A stretch of 19,261 bases of DNA. It comes from an uncultured Bacteroides sp. (GTDB lineage Bacteria > Bacteroidota > Bacteroidia > Bacteroidales > UBA11471). The notes beneath the pieces are model-generated. The model was not told the origin of the DNA. It made no database searches and was given only the letters and a program-made list of their open reading frames with translations. Shown in pieces: positions 7,868 to 15,525 of the stretch; positions within the stretch are counted from its first letter, which is position 1, and the number at the start of each line of letters is the position of its first letter. Position numbers and translations under genes: made by a program. The DNA lies in NCBI GenBank assembly GCA_905210875.1, contig CAJLYN010000015.1, positions 1-19,261 on the forward strand. Reading direction: 5' to 3'.

Positions 7868-9334
7868 ATGAAGCACCTATTGATATATATGGCAGCATTT
7901 GTGGGCCTGACGGGGATAACCTCGTGCAGCGACTGGTTAGACGTCAGCCCGCGTACGGAAATCAAAGCCGATGACAACTTCGAGAGCGAGCAAGGTTTCA
8001 AAGACGCTCTTACCGGTGTCTATCTGCTCATGACCGGAACCAATGTCTATGGCAAGGAGTTTACCTATGGCATGACCGATGTCCTGGCGCAATACTACAC
8101 AGGTATTACATCGACCAGTCACGCTTACTATAACGACTCCAAGTATGCCTATGATGAGTCATCGTGTGAGACACGTATCAATTCGATGTGGAGCAGCAGT
8201 TACAATGTCATAGCCAACATCAACGAACTGATAAGCTATATCGACAATGCCAATCCCGGTATGTTTACCGGTCGTAACTATCATCTCATCAGGGGTGAGG
8301 CCTATGGGTTGAGAGCCATGCTGCATTTCGACATTCTTCGTCTTTTTGCACCTTCGTATAAGGTGGGTGCATCGACCAAGTCTATTCCATATGTAACTGT
8401 TGCCGGTAAAGATGTAACGCCGCTTTCTACTGTCGAAGAGGTCCTGCTCAAAGCCCTTGACGACTTGAAAGTGGCTGAGGCCGAATTGTCGGTCGATCCG
8501 GTGTTAGATGCTACCGTATATGAGGACGACGATGAAACCTATCAGCGCGATCGTACATTCAAGTTCAACTATTATGCCGTAAAATTATTGCAGGCACGCA
8601 TCTATCTCTACATGGGCAATTATGTCGAGGCCGACAAAGCGGCACAATCGGTTATCGGACAGTCGGTGTTTACGTGGGTCCCTGAGTCAGAAATTTCGAC
8701 GAATGATGCTTATAATAAAAATTATGTATTCTCCGAAGAACTTGTTTTTTGCCTGTATGAAAGTGACCTGCGCGATCTTTATACCGCATCGTTTACCTCT
8801 ACATCTGGCCTTTATATGACCGAGGAGACCTATGAAGCACTTTACGAAATGAATGCATATGGAGCCTACTCCGATTACCGCTATACTTATCAGACCGAGG
8901 CTCTTTCCGACATCAGAGTGTCGACCAAGTTGAAGCAGCCCGAGTCGGGTAATTCACTCTATCATTTCCGCTTGCCGTTAATGCGTATCAGTGAGGCCTA
9001 TTACATAGCAGCCGAATGTGCCTTGCAGCAAAGCGACGATGTGGAATCGGCCGCTGCTTACCTCAATACGGTGCGACAACATCGAGGTCTTACCGTCGAG
9101 CTGGTAGGGTCGATGTACACACCCGAAGAGATGCAGAATGAAATTTACAAGGAGTATGCCAAGGAATTCTGCTGCGAAGGGCAACTTTTCTTCTATTTCA
9201 AACGTAGAAATATGCCACAGATTCCGGTAACGACAGCCGTAGGTTCTAATGTTGTTACCTCCTATGTAACACCCGATTATGTGCTTCCGTTGCCTGATGA
9301 TGAGATAGAATATGGCGATAGAAATAACGAATAA
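7868..9334 (+). CDS. SusD/RagB-family surface lipoprotein
   Basis: This 488-residue lipoprotein is the surface lid and substrate-binding partner of the preceding SusC-like channel. The signal peptide ends in a lipobox (GITSC, Cys20), followed by the family's usual SDWLDVSPRTEI. The helical TPR-like scaffold shows RGEAYGLRAMLHFDILRLFA (about residues 142-161) and YYAVKLLQARIYLYMGNYVE (about 237-256). The C-terminal half carries RISEAYYIAAECALQ and the conserved CEGQLFFYFKRRNMPQIP, ending in PDYVLPLPDDEIEYGDR. Length and landmarks are normal for RagB/SusD. Its place right after SusC fixes the pairing. The ligand is unknown. Confidence 0.95.
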   Translation: MKHLLIYMAAFVGLTGITSCSDWLDVSPRTEIKADDNFESEQGFKDALTGVYLLMTGTNVYGKEFTYGMTDVLAQYYTGITSTSHAYYNDSKYAYDESSCETRINSMWSSSYNVIANINELISYIDNANPGMFTGRNYHLIRGEAYGLRAMLHFDILRLFAPSYKVGASTKSIPYVTVAGKDVTPLSTVEEVLLKALDDLKVAEAELSVDPVLDATVYEDDDETYQRDRTFKFNYYAVKLLQARIYLYMGNYVEADKAAQSVIGQSVFTWVPESEISTNDAYNKNYVFSEELVFCLYESDLRDLYTASFTSTSGLYMTEETYEALYEMNAYGAYSDYRYTYQTEALSDIRVSTKLKQPESGNSLYHFRLPLMRISEAYYIAAECALQQSDDVESAAAYLNTVRQHRGLTVELVGSMYTPEEMQNEIYKEYAKEFCCEGQLFFYFKRRNMPQIPVTTAVGSNVVTSYVTPDYVLPLPDDEIEYGDRNNE

Positions 9335-9346
9335 ACAGTATCCATT

Positions 9347-10105
9347 ATGAAAAGAGTATATAGCAAAATATTGATCCTTCCTTTGTTGGGTATTTTTTGT
9401 GCCTGTCAGCAAAATGAGATGATGGATTTCAGCCTTTCCGATCGGATATATTTTAATGAAACAACATCGACCGGGGCAACATTAGAAAAAATAACCGAGA
9501 AGAACTACTCGTTTGCCTTGCAAAATTCCGCCCTGATGGAGGATACCGTAAAACTCAAAACCAAGTTAATGGGCTATTTGTCCGACCGCGACCGCGTGTT
9601 CCGTGCTGAAATTCTTGCCGAAGGCACAACTGCTGTGGAGGGGGTACATTATACTTTGCTTGACGGTATATTGAAAGCTGGCCAATACGAGTCATATCTT
9701 CCGGTTGTTCTTTATCGTACGGCCGATACCAAAGAGGCTCCTGTCTCTTTGAGTCTGCGTCTTATCTCAACAGACGATCTCGACCCCGGCCACCCCGATG
9801 ACATATCGTTTTCTCTCAGTTGGGGCGATATCTTGATGAAACCCGAGCATTGGCCCGAATATTTTTTCGGCGCATATAGCGTGAACAAGTATCGTTTTGC
9901 CATCGATGTTACCGGACATACCGATTGGCCGCAGGCCGATAGGGTAACTTCGGGAAAGGAAGAAGGAATATATACCATAACCGATATTCAACGAGAAGCT
10001 AACAAACTCAATGATGCCTATGAAGAATATCGTAAGGTTTATGGCCCGATATACGAAGACGACAATGCCGACCCAAAGGTCGAAATATATTTTGGATCGA
10101 ATTAG
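9347..10105 (+). CDS. DUF4843 domain lipoprotein
   Basis: This 252-residue lipoprotein has a signal peptide with a lipobox-like IFCAC (Cys20), then DRIYFNETTSTG near the start of the mature part. That opening, the ARG/ILAEGTTAVEGVHYTLLDG-type central segment and the position right after susD match the DUF4843 family, which commonly forms the third gene of SusC/D loci lacking glycan enzymes. By position it is an analogue of SusE/SusF: a surface-exposed accessory binding lipoprotein. The family has no established biochemical activity. The gene starts 12 bp after susD and ends 15 bp before the next lipoprotein gene, so it belongs to the same transcript. No truncation is apparent. Confidence 0.8.
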   Translation: MKRVYSKILILPLLGIFCACQQNEMMDFSLSDRIYFNETTSTGATLEKITEKNYSFALQNSALMEDTVKLKTKLMGYLSDRDRVFRAEILAEGTTAVEGVHYTLLDGILKAGQYESYLPVVLYRTADTKEAPVSLSLRLISTDDLDPGHPDDISFSLSWGDILMKPEHWPEYFFGAYSVNKYRFAIDVTGHTDWPQADRVTSGKEEGIYTITDIQREANKLNDAYEEYRKVYGPIYEDDNADPKVEIYFGSN

Positions 10106-10110
10106 CAGAG

Positions 10111-10116
10111 AGGAGG
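10111..10116 (+). promoter_or_regulatory. Strong Shine-Dalgarno (AGGAGG) before the PKD-like gene
   Basis: A full AGGAGG lies 7 nt before the ATG at 10124 and only 4 nt before the ATG at 10121, which favours the second ATG as start. Such strong sites are uncommon in Bacteroidota, and none of the other genes here shows one. Confidence 0.6.
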
Positions 10117-10123
10117 CTAAATG

Positions 10124-11761
10124 ATGAAAAAAGAGACTAAAATAGTAGGGTTGCTTGTCGCAGCCTGCTTTGTAACAGCCTGTTACGATGATAAAGGAAA
10201 CTACGACTATGTAGCCTTGAATGAAATATCGGTCGATACTGTCGGTATTTCTACCACTTATACTCTCGAACAGTACGATTCGCTTCATATAGTACCGGAA
10301 CTTTGTTTTACGCAGGGGCCGATACCCGAGGAGAAACTGGCATACAAGTGGGTTATATATACCGATAATTTTTCCAATTCCGAGTCGGATATGGAGGTGC
10401 TGTCTACTGAGAAAGAACTGCACATGCAGGTAACCCAGCAATCCAAGACCGAAAATTATGCCATTATGTATTATATCACCAATCTTGAAGATAATACAGT
10501 GTGGCAACAGAAATATACCCTCATTGTGCAACCCAGTGTTGTGTCTGGTATTGTGGCATTACATACGCTTAATGGTCAAAGTGATATAGATTATATTGCG
10601 ACGACTAATGCAGTGCCCGGAGTGGTGGAGAACAAATGGTTGAAAAACATATTGTATTCAACTGTAGAACGAAAACTTTCGGGAAATCCCGTTTCGGTGT
10701 CGACTGTGCGTCAGTCGGGACAGACAGGGTCAAGTGTTAACGCTGTATATGTAGCAACCGACGAGGAGTTTGTAAAACTGTCGGGCAAGGATTTCTCTTG
10801 GGTGTGCGATGTCAACGAACTCTTTTACCAACGTCCCGATGTGTTGAAGCCATACCGAGTACTGCGCGATGGCCAGATAGCCCATACGACAGTGCTGATA
10901 AATGACGACGATGTACACAACATCAATAACCAGTCGTCGCAGTATTGGAACAATACTTTTTCCGATGCCCTGCGTGCCGAGTCGTCTTTGGGCGAAGTTT
11001 CCGTTGCTCCGTTTATTTATATGCCCGATAGTTATTGGACACCCAATTTGGCGGTCTTTTACGATACCAAAGGCAAACGTTTTGTACGACTGCCGTCTTC
11101 CTTTAACGAAACGGCCAAGTTGGCACCTTTTGTTACCCAGATATCGACGGCATTCGATGTCAACAATATCGGTAAAGATCTCATTTGGTTTGGTATCGGA
11201 TACAATGCCCACGGTTTTGCACTGATGACCGATTATACGTTGTATAGAGCCAATTTCAATACCGATGAGTTTATCCTTAATCCCGACGGATCCAGTGAAA
11301 TAAATGAGGATATCAATGACTTGGCTGTGAGAATCTATGACTTGAGTGGCGAACCAGAAATACAGAATGCCAAGTTCTTCGACTGTGGCGAGTTTGCCAC
11401 CCTCTTTATGTATGCCACCGAGCGCGATATATATGTAACCTCAATACGGAGTACGACACTGCGCACGGTGAAAATCAACAATGATTTACCCGCCGATGAG
11501 AAAATCACCGCTCTGATGATTTATAATCAGAATGTCAACCAGATGAGCGAATTGGCTTCGGTTACCGGCAACTATCTCTATGTGGCTACTTGGAACGGTA
11601 CTGAGGGTAAGATCTATGAATTTGCCATTGCCCGCAACACCTGCGAGATGAACAACACGCAGGGTGAAGACAAGAAAGCTCCGCTCAATGTCTTTACAGG
11701 CATGGGAAAAGTGGTAGATATGGCTGGAAAAGTTCAAGGTTGGGGCGATGATGCACAATGA
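10124..11761 (+). CDS. PKD-like family lipoprotein
   Basis: The reading frame opens with ATGATG at 10121. I take the second ATG because its Shine-Dalgarno spacing is better; this gives 545 residues. The signal peptide ends in VTAC (Cys20) and is followed by YDDKGNYDY, the hallmark opening of the Bacteroidota PKD-like lipoprotein family. An Ig/PKD-like beta domain should follow (about 30-135, with LAYKWVIYTDNF and TENYAIMYYITNLEDNTVWQ). The remaining 400 residues look beta-rich and may form a propeller-like domain (inference). The family normally sits with SusC, SusD and DUF4843 genes as here, and is presumably a surface accessory of the uptake complex; its ligand is unknown. A 51-bp gap separates it from the thioredoxin gene. 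Confidence 0.8.
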   Translation: MKKETKIVGLLVAACFVTACYDDKGNYDYVALNEISVDTVGISTTYTLEQYDSLHIVPELCFTQGPIPEEKLAYKWVIYTDNFSNSESDMEVLSTEKELHMQVTQQSKTENYAIMYYITNLEDNTVWQQKYTLIVQPSVVSGIVALHTLNGQSDIDYIATTNAVPGVVENKWLKNILYSTVERKLSGNPVSVSTVRQSGQTGSSVNAVYVATDEEFVKLSGKDFSWVCDVNELFYQRPDVLKPYRVLRDGQIAHTTVLINDDDVHNINNQSSQYWNNTFSDALRAESSLGEVSVAPFIYMPDSYWTPNLAVFYDTKGKRFVRLPSSFNETAKLAPFVTQISTAFDVNNIGKDLIWFGIGYNAHGFALMTDYTLYRANFNTDEFILNPDGSSEINEDINDLAVRIYDLSGEPEIQNAKFFDCGEFATLFMYATERDIYVTSIRSTTLRTVKINNDLPADEKITALMIYNQNVNQMSELASVTGNYLYVATWNGTEGKIYEFAIARNTCEMNNTQGEDKKAPLNVFTGMGKVVDMAGKVQGWGDDAQ

Positions 11762-11812
11762 TAATTTATGATGAAAAAGGGAAAAAACGTGTAACCATAA
11801 ATATACAGCAAG

Positions 11813-13828
11813 ATGAAGAAAACAGTAGGATTGAGTCTTTCCTGCATATGTATGTCGTTGGCATTACAGGCAGGGACTCCAGATAAAAATTGGGAGGTGA
11901 TAGATGGAGAGTTTCGGGTCGGTAAAAAGACAACGACCCTTTACCGGCCCGAAAACACTCCGTTGCAAGGCGCCACAGATATCGAGGCATCTGTTTACTA
12001 TTGGCAGGATTACGGTTGGCGGGGCGAAGACCTGCCACTCCAAAAGACCGATAGTGGCTGGGTAAGCACCGTGCAGGTACCCAAGAATGCAGCCTTGGTA
12101 GTTTATAAATACTCTGCCGATGGCAAAAGCGACAATGGCGGCAAGAACATGTATGCCTATTTTACTGTCGACAAGAAGGGACGGCAACTCCCTTCGTCGT
12201 ATACCGGATGGGCCCTGTTGCGGAATAAGAATACGCAGATGTATTCCGTACCCGATTTGATGAAAGACTCGACCGATATGTGGATCGACGACGAGGTGCT
12301 TCGTTTTTGGCTTAATCAGGAGGTCGCTAGTAACCCTGATGAGCGTAAAAATATCTTCACTTATGCCGTGGAGATGTTGAGTAGACAGAATACTGAAGCT
12401 TCAAAAGAGCGCATTCGTCAGGAAATTGAATATATACGCCAACTCGACGCTCAGAAACATTTGCCCGAAATATACCTCTATCGTTGTCGCAAGGCTGCGG
12501 AGAAGATACTTCACGATGACTCTCTGATACAGACTCTGGACGCTGAGATTCTCGACCGTTTTCCCGATGGTATTTTGGCTCGTGATAAGGAAATTATGCG
12601 TTTGTATGCCATCAGAGATATGGCCCAGTTGGAGAAAGAACTTGATAAGTTCCTGAAACGATTCCCGACCAAAGAATTCGCTCCTCTGGAATCTGAAATA
12701 GATAACTATTTTTATGGGCATTTGTTCCGTGCAGTCGTTTATACCCATGTCATCGAGAACAAGAGTTATGACAAGATGTATAAATATTTGCATGATGCTC
12801 CGATTAATATGTTGGCGACATTCTATTGGCACCTTGTGCAAATACCCTACAACCAAAAACAGATGTCGGCCGAGGAGTTGTTGCCCCACGCACGTGCCCT
12901 TATGAATGAAATGCAGGAACGCCAGCGTTACGGTTACATAGCCGGTTATACGCCCAAGGAGTGGATTCAGGAATTGTACCGTTCAAGAGATGATGCTTAT
13001 CTGGTGTATGCCAAAATGTTGAAAGATAATAATCTGTTGAATGAGTCCTACGCGTTGGCTCAGCAGTTATTGAAATATTTTGGAAGTAAAGAAGCCGATT
13101 TCAACGATTTCTATATAAGTTTATTGGAAGAGCTTGGACGCACCGACGAGATAATCCCGTTTATCAAAGCTGGAGTAAAGGAAAATGCTGCTTCGCCTGC
13201 TATGCTCGAACGACTCAAAGCAGACTATGTTGCCCAAAATGGTTCGGAAAAAGGCTTTGCCATATACATTGAGGAGATGAAATCCAATGATGTGCAGAAA
13301 GCGTTGAGGGTCCGTGTCATGAAAGACATGTGCAATGAGCCGATACCTCTCTACGAAGTGGAGACACTCGAAGGCGGACGCATCGATATGGCCTCCTTGA
13401 AAGGAAAAATCATCATACTCGATTTCTGGGCAACATGGTGTGGTCCCTGCAAAGCGGCTATGCCCGGTATGCAGATGGCGGTCGACAAATACAAGGATGA
13501 TGAAAATGTAAAATTCTTCTTTGTATCAACGCAGGAATTTGATCCCAACTTCAAGCAGAAAATAGAAGAGTTTATCAAAGAAAAAGGATATAACTTCCAG
13601 GTCGTTTTTGATGAGCCCAATCCGCAGAACGAAAACAAACGTGACCTTATTTATGAAACCTATGCCAAGACGTTCCATTTCTCGGGAATACCCCAGAAAA
13701 TGATTATCGACGGCGATGGAAATCTCCGGTGGCGTTCGACCGGCTATTACGGTAGCCCGTCGGCCTTGGTCGATGAAATAAGTTTTATTGTGGAGTATCT
13801 GAAAAATGAAGCTAAATATGAAAAATAA
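11813..13828 (+). CDS. Large TlpA-type thioredoxin-fold protein
   Basis: This 671-residue exported protein has a signal peptide of about 20 residues (cleavage after SLALQA), so it acts in the periplasm or at the cell surface. The C-terminal TlpA/ResA-like domain (about 510-665) has the redox motif WCGPC at 542-546 (in DFWATWCGPCKAAMPGMQ) and the cis-proline GIPQKMIIDGDG (Pro627). Both active-site cysteines are present, so it should be redox-competent. Ahead of it are a beta-rich N-terminal domain (about 24-130) and a long helical, TPR-like region (about 150-505) rich in charged helices. TlpA proteins usually reduce disulfides in cytochrome maturation, but such long versions in Bacteroidota SusC/D loci have no settled role. 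It lies in the operon 42 bp before the T9SS-tailed gene. Processing of substrate or folding of the secreted partners are both possible. Confidence 0.88.
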   Translation: MKKTVGLSLSCICMSLALQAGTPDKNWEVIDGEFRVGKKTTTLYRPENTPLQGATDIEASVYYWQDYGWRGEDLPLQKTDSGWVSTVQVPKNAALVVYKYSADGKSDNGGKNMYAYFTVDKKGRQLPSSYTGWALLRNKNTQMYSVPDLMKDSTDMWIDDEVLRFWLNQEVASNPDERKNIFTYAVEMLSRQNTEASKERIRQEIEYIRQLDAQKHLPEIYLYRCRKAAEKILHDDSLIQTLDAEILDRFPDGILARDKEIMRLYAIRDMAQLEKELDKFLKRFPTKEFAPLESEIDNYFYGHLFRAVVYTHVIENKSYDKMYKYLHDAPINMLATFYWHLVQIPYNQKQMSAEELLPHARALMNEMQERQRYGYIAGYTPKEWIQELYRSRDDAYLVYAKMLKDNNLLNESYALAQQLLKYFGSKEADFNDFYISLLEELGRTDEIIPFIKAGVKENAASPAMLERLKADYVAQNGSEKGFAIYIEEMKSNDVQKALRVRVMKDMCNEPIPLYEVETLEGGRIDMASLKGKIIILDFWATWCGPCKAAMPGMQMAVDKYKDDENVKFFFVSTQEFDPNFKQKIEEFIKEKGYNFQVVFDEPNPQNENKRDLIYETYAKTFHFSGIPQKMIIDGDGNLRWRSTGYYGSPSALVDEISFIVEYLKNEAKYEK

Positions 13829-13870
13829 AAAACTGCTTATAATTAACTGTCAAACTAAAAAACAAGAGCT

Positions 13871-15448
13871 ATGAAAAGACTGATTACATTGTCTGTGGCG
13901 TTGCTTGCTGCAATGCCGTTTTATGCCCAAATCGAGGCCGAAGGTTATAGTGTGAAAGAGACGTATTCTTACAGCGAAGGAGAATCTAAGCCTGCTACGC
14001 CGTCTTCGACACAGTACAATCTCTATGATGCCAATGGAAATCTCTATGTGGAGTTGACATCTTCGGCTATGATTAATACCTACGATGAGAACGGTCGTAA
14101 GATAAAATCGCAATCGTATAACGCCGATTGGGATACAGGTGAGTATGGAGGTGAATCCTATACCGAATACAGTTATGATGACAACGGCTTGTTGGTCAAA
14201 ACAACATCGTATAATGCTGATGGTGAAGTAACTGGATACGTTCAATATGAAAACTTCATCAATGGTATGTACCAGGATATGAAGTCGATAAATAAGGACG
14301 GGGTGACTATTACCTATTGGCGTTCGTCCGACCACGTGTTTGAGAACGGCGTATTGGCTTATACCGTCAATTCCTATCGTCCCAGTGCCGATGTGAAAAC
14401 TCGTCTGGACAGTACGGTATATACCTATACTGATGGTGTATGTACAGGAATGAAACAATATCAGTTCGATAGCAATTCGGGAACTTACGTTGTCGATCCT
14501 GTCATGACTGAAACATATGCCTACACCGACGGTAAACTGTCGACAATTCGTTCGGTCTCGTCGTCGAGATGGGGTGTCTATGTAACGGAAGAAGATTATA
14601 AGTATTCTACGTTGAGTGCCTCGTATGTGCCCCAGAATCTGACTGTAAAAGAGAATGCCGAGCGTAAGAACGTTCTTGATATTACTTGGAGCGCTCCCCA
14701 AACGGCAGTTACCGGTTACCGGGTTATTATCGATGGTGTCATGCAAGATGAGGTATCTGCCACTTCGTTTGTATCCGATACACTGGTAAATGGCATGCAT
14801 ATGGTAGCAGTGGTTGCCGTGGCTGGGACTGAGATAAAAAACATGACCGAGTTTGCAACCACCACACTGAACGATGAAGGGGTGAAACCTGTGACCAATT
14901 TTACCGTGAACGAGATTAAACCTTCTGATGGAAGCAACTACCCTGTTGTCGTTTCCTGGACAGCCCCTGAAACGACCAGCGAAATTACCGAATATCGCGT
15001 ATATTACAGTGACTACAGCTACGTTTCTGTAGCCGCCGATCAGACATCGAGTGAGGTATTGTTGCCTACTTGGGCTTGCGAAGTGAATGGTGAAGATGGT
15101 ATAGAAGGAGTTGACCTCACCATGTGGGTGATAACCAAGTACAAAACCGGTACCTCGGTGAAATCCAATGAGATGATTGTCAATCCTTTCTATGGAACAT
15201 CTGAGGCATCTGTGGCTCAAATCGAAAGTTCAGAAGCCTCTGTTGTAGCTTATCCTACACCGGCTGTCGACTGTCTGTATCTTTCGGCTCCTGCTGCCGT
15301 GAAACTTTACAATGTTTCGGGTGCATTGGTTCTCGATGCACCTATGGGTACTTCGGTCAATGTTTCTTCGTTGGTTGCCGGCTACTACTTCTTGCAAGGT
15401 GTCGATGCCGAAGGAAATACTTTTGCCCAGAAGGTTGTGATTAAATAA
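13871..15448 (+). CDS. Secreted Fn3-type protein with T9SS C-terminal sorting tail
   Basis: This 525-residue protein has a signal peptide (about 1-19, ending FYAQ). The N-terminal half carries loosely repeated YD-type strands (YDANGNLYVE, YDENGRKIKS, YDDNGLLVKT), suggesting a repetitive beta sheet. Two fibronectin type III-like domains follow: about 253-335 (PQNLTVKENA, DITWSAPQTAVTGYRVIIDG) and 338-438 (VSWTAPETTSEITEYRVYYS). The last 68 residues (458-525) fit a type IX sorting domain: VVAYPTPAVDCLYL, VKLYNVSGALVL, SLVAGYYFLQG and the end KVVIK. It is therefore expected to be carried across the outer membrane and attached or released at the surface. No enzymatic motif is seen, so an adhesion or binding role is inferred. 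It is the last gene before the terminator at 15480. Confidence 0.8.
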   Translation: MKRLITLSVALLAAMPFYAQIEAEGYSVKETYSYSEGESKPATPSSTQYNLYDANGNLYVELTSSAMINTYDENGRKIKSQSYNADWDTGEYGGESYTEYSYDDNGLLVKTTSYNADGEVTGYVQYENFINGMYQDMKSINKDGVTITYWRSSDHVFENGVLAYTVNSYRPSADVKTRLDSTVYTYTDGVCTGMKQYQFDSNSGTYVVDPVMTETYAYTDGKLSTIRSVSSSRWGVYVTEEDYKYSTLSASYVPQNLTVKENAERKNVLDITWSAPQTAVTGYRVIIDGVMQDEVSATSFVSDTLVNGMHMVAVVAVAGTEIKNMTEFATTTLNDEGVKPVTNFTVNEIKPSDGSNYPVVVSWTAPETTSEITEYRVYYSDYSYVSVAADQTSSEVLLPTWACEVNGEDGIEGVDLTMWVITKYKTGTSVKSNEMIVNPFYGTSEASVAQIESSEASVVAYPTPAVDCLYLSAPAAVKLYNVSGALVLDAPMGTSVNVSSLVAGYYFLQGVDAEGNTFAQKVVIK

Positions 15449-15464
15449 TTGTCTGCATAAACCT

Positions 15465-15472
15465 TAACTTTG
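15465..15472 (+). promoter_or_regulatory. Putative -7 box (TAACTTTG) for the alpha/beta hydrolase gene
   Basis: TAACTTTG matches TAnnTTTG exactly. The expected transcript start (about 15476-15480) falls at the first base of the terminator stem, 46-50 nt before the hydrolase ATG. I see no convincing -33 TTTG at the right distance. Confidence 0.4.
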
Positions 15473-15479
15473 ATATGGA

Positions 15480-15518
15480 GTGGGGAAAGGGTACTTACTC
15501 TCTTTCCCCACCTTTTTT
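15480..15518 (+). terminator. Strong intrinsic terminator ending the sigma/SusC/D operon
   Basis: The arms GTGGGGAAAG (15480-15489) and CTTTCCCCAC (15502-15511) pair perfectly over 10 bp, plus a possible G-U pair inside, and are followed by a T6 run (15513-15518). It lies 31 bp after the T9SS-protein stop. An in-frame ATG at 15475 would read through this hairpin, which argues against that start for the next gene. Confidence 0.88.
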
Positions 15519-15525
15519 ATTTACA

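Noticed and set aside
9767..10531. 254-codon minus-strand frame across the DUF4843/PKD-like junction
   Set aside because: It crosses two genes with intact lipoprotein signal peptides and a Shine-Dalgarno on the plus strand; the product is hydrophobic noise.
11771..11797. Short frame ATGATGAAAAAG...TAA between the PKD-like and thioredoxin genes
   Set aside because: It has only eight codons, no supporting signal, and lies in a 51-bp spacer within an operon.
13850..15220. 456-codon open frame on the minus strand opposite the T9SS-tailed gene
   Set aside because: It mirrors almost the whole of a convincing plus-strand gene, its translation is cysteine/histidine/isoleucine-rich with no signal peptide or domain, and such antisense frames follow from the codon bias of the real gene.
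15475..15525. Upstream in-frame ATG extending the hydrolase by 17 residues
   Set aside because: These codons lie within the terminator hairpin and would place a non-secretory stretch before an ideal signal peptide starting at 15526.
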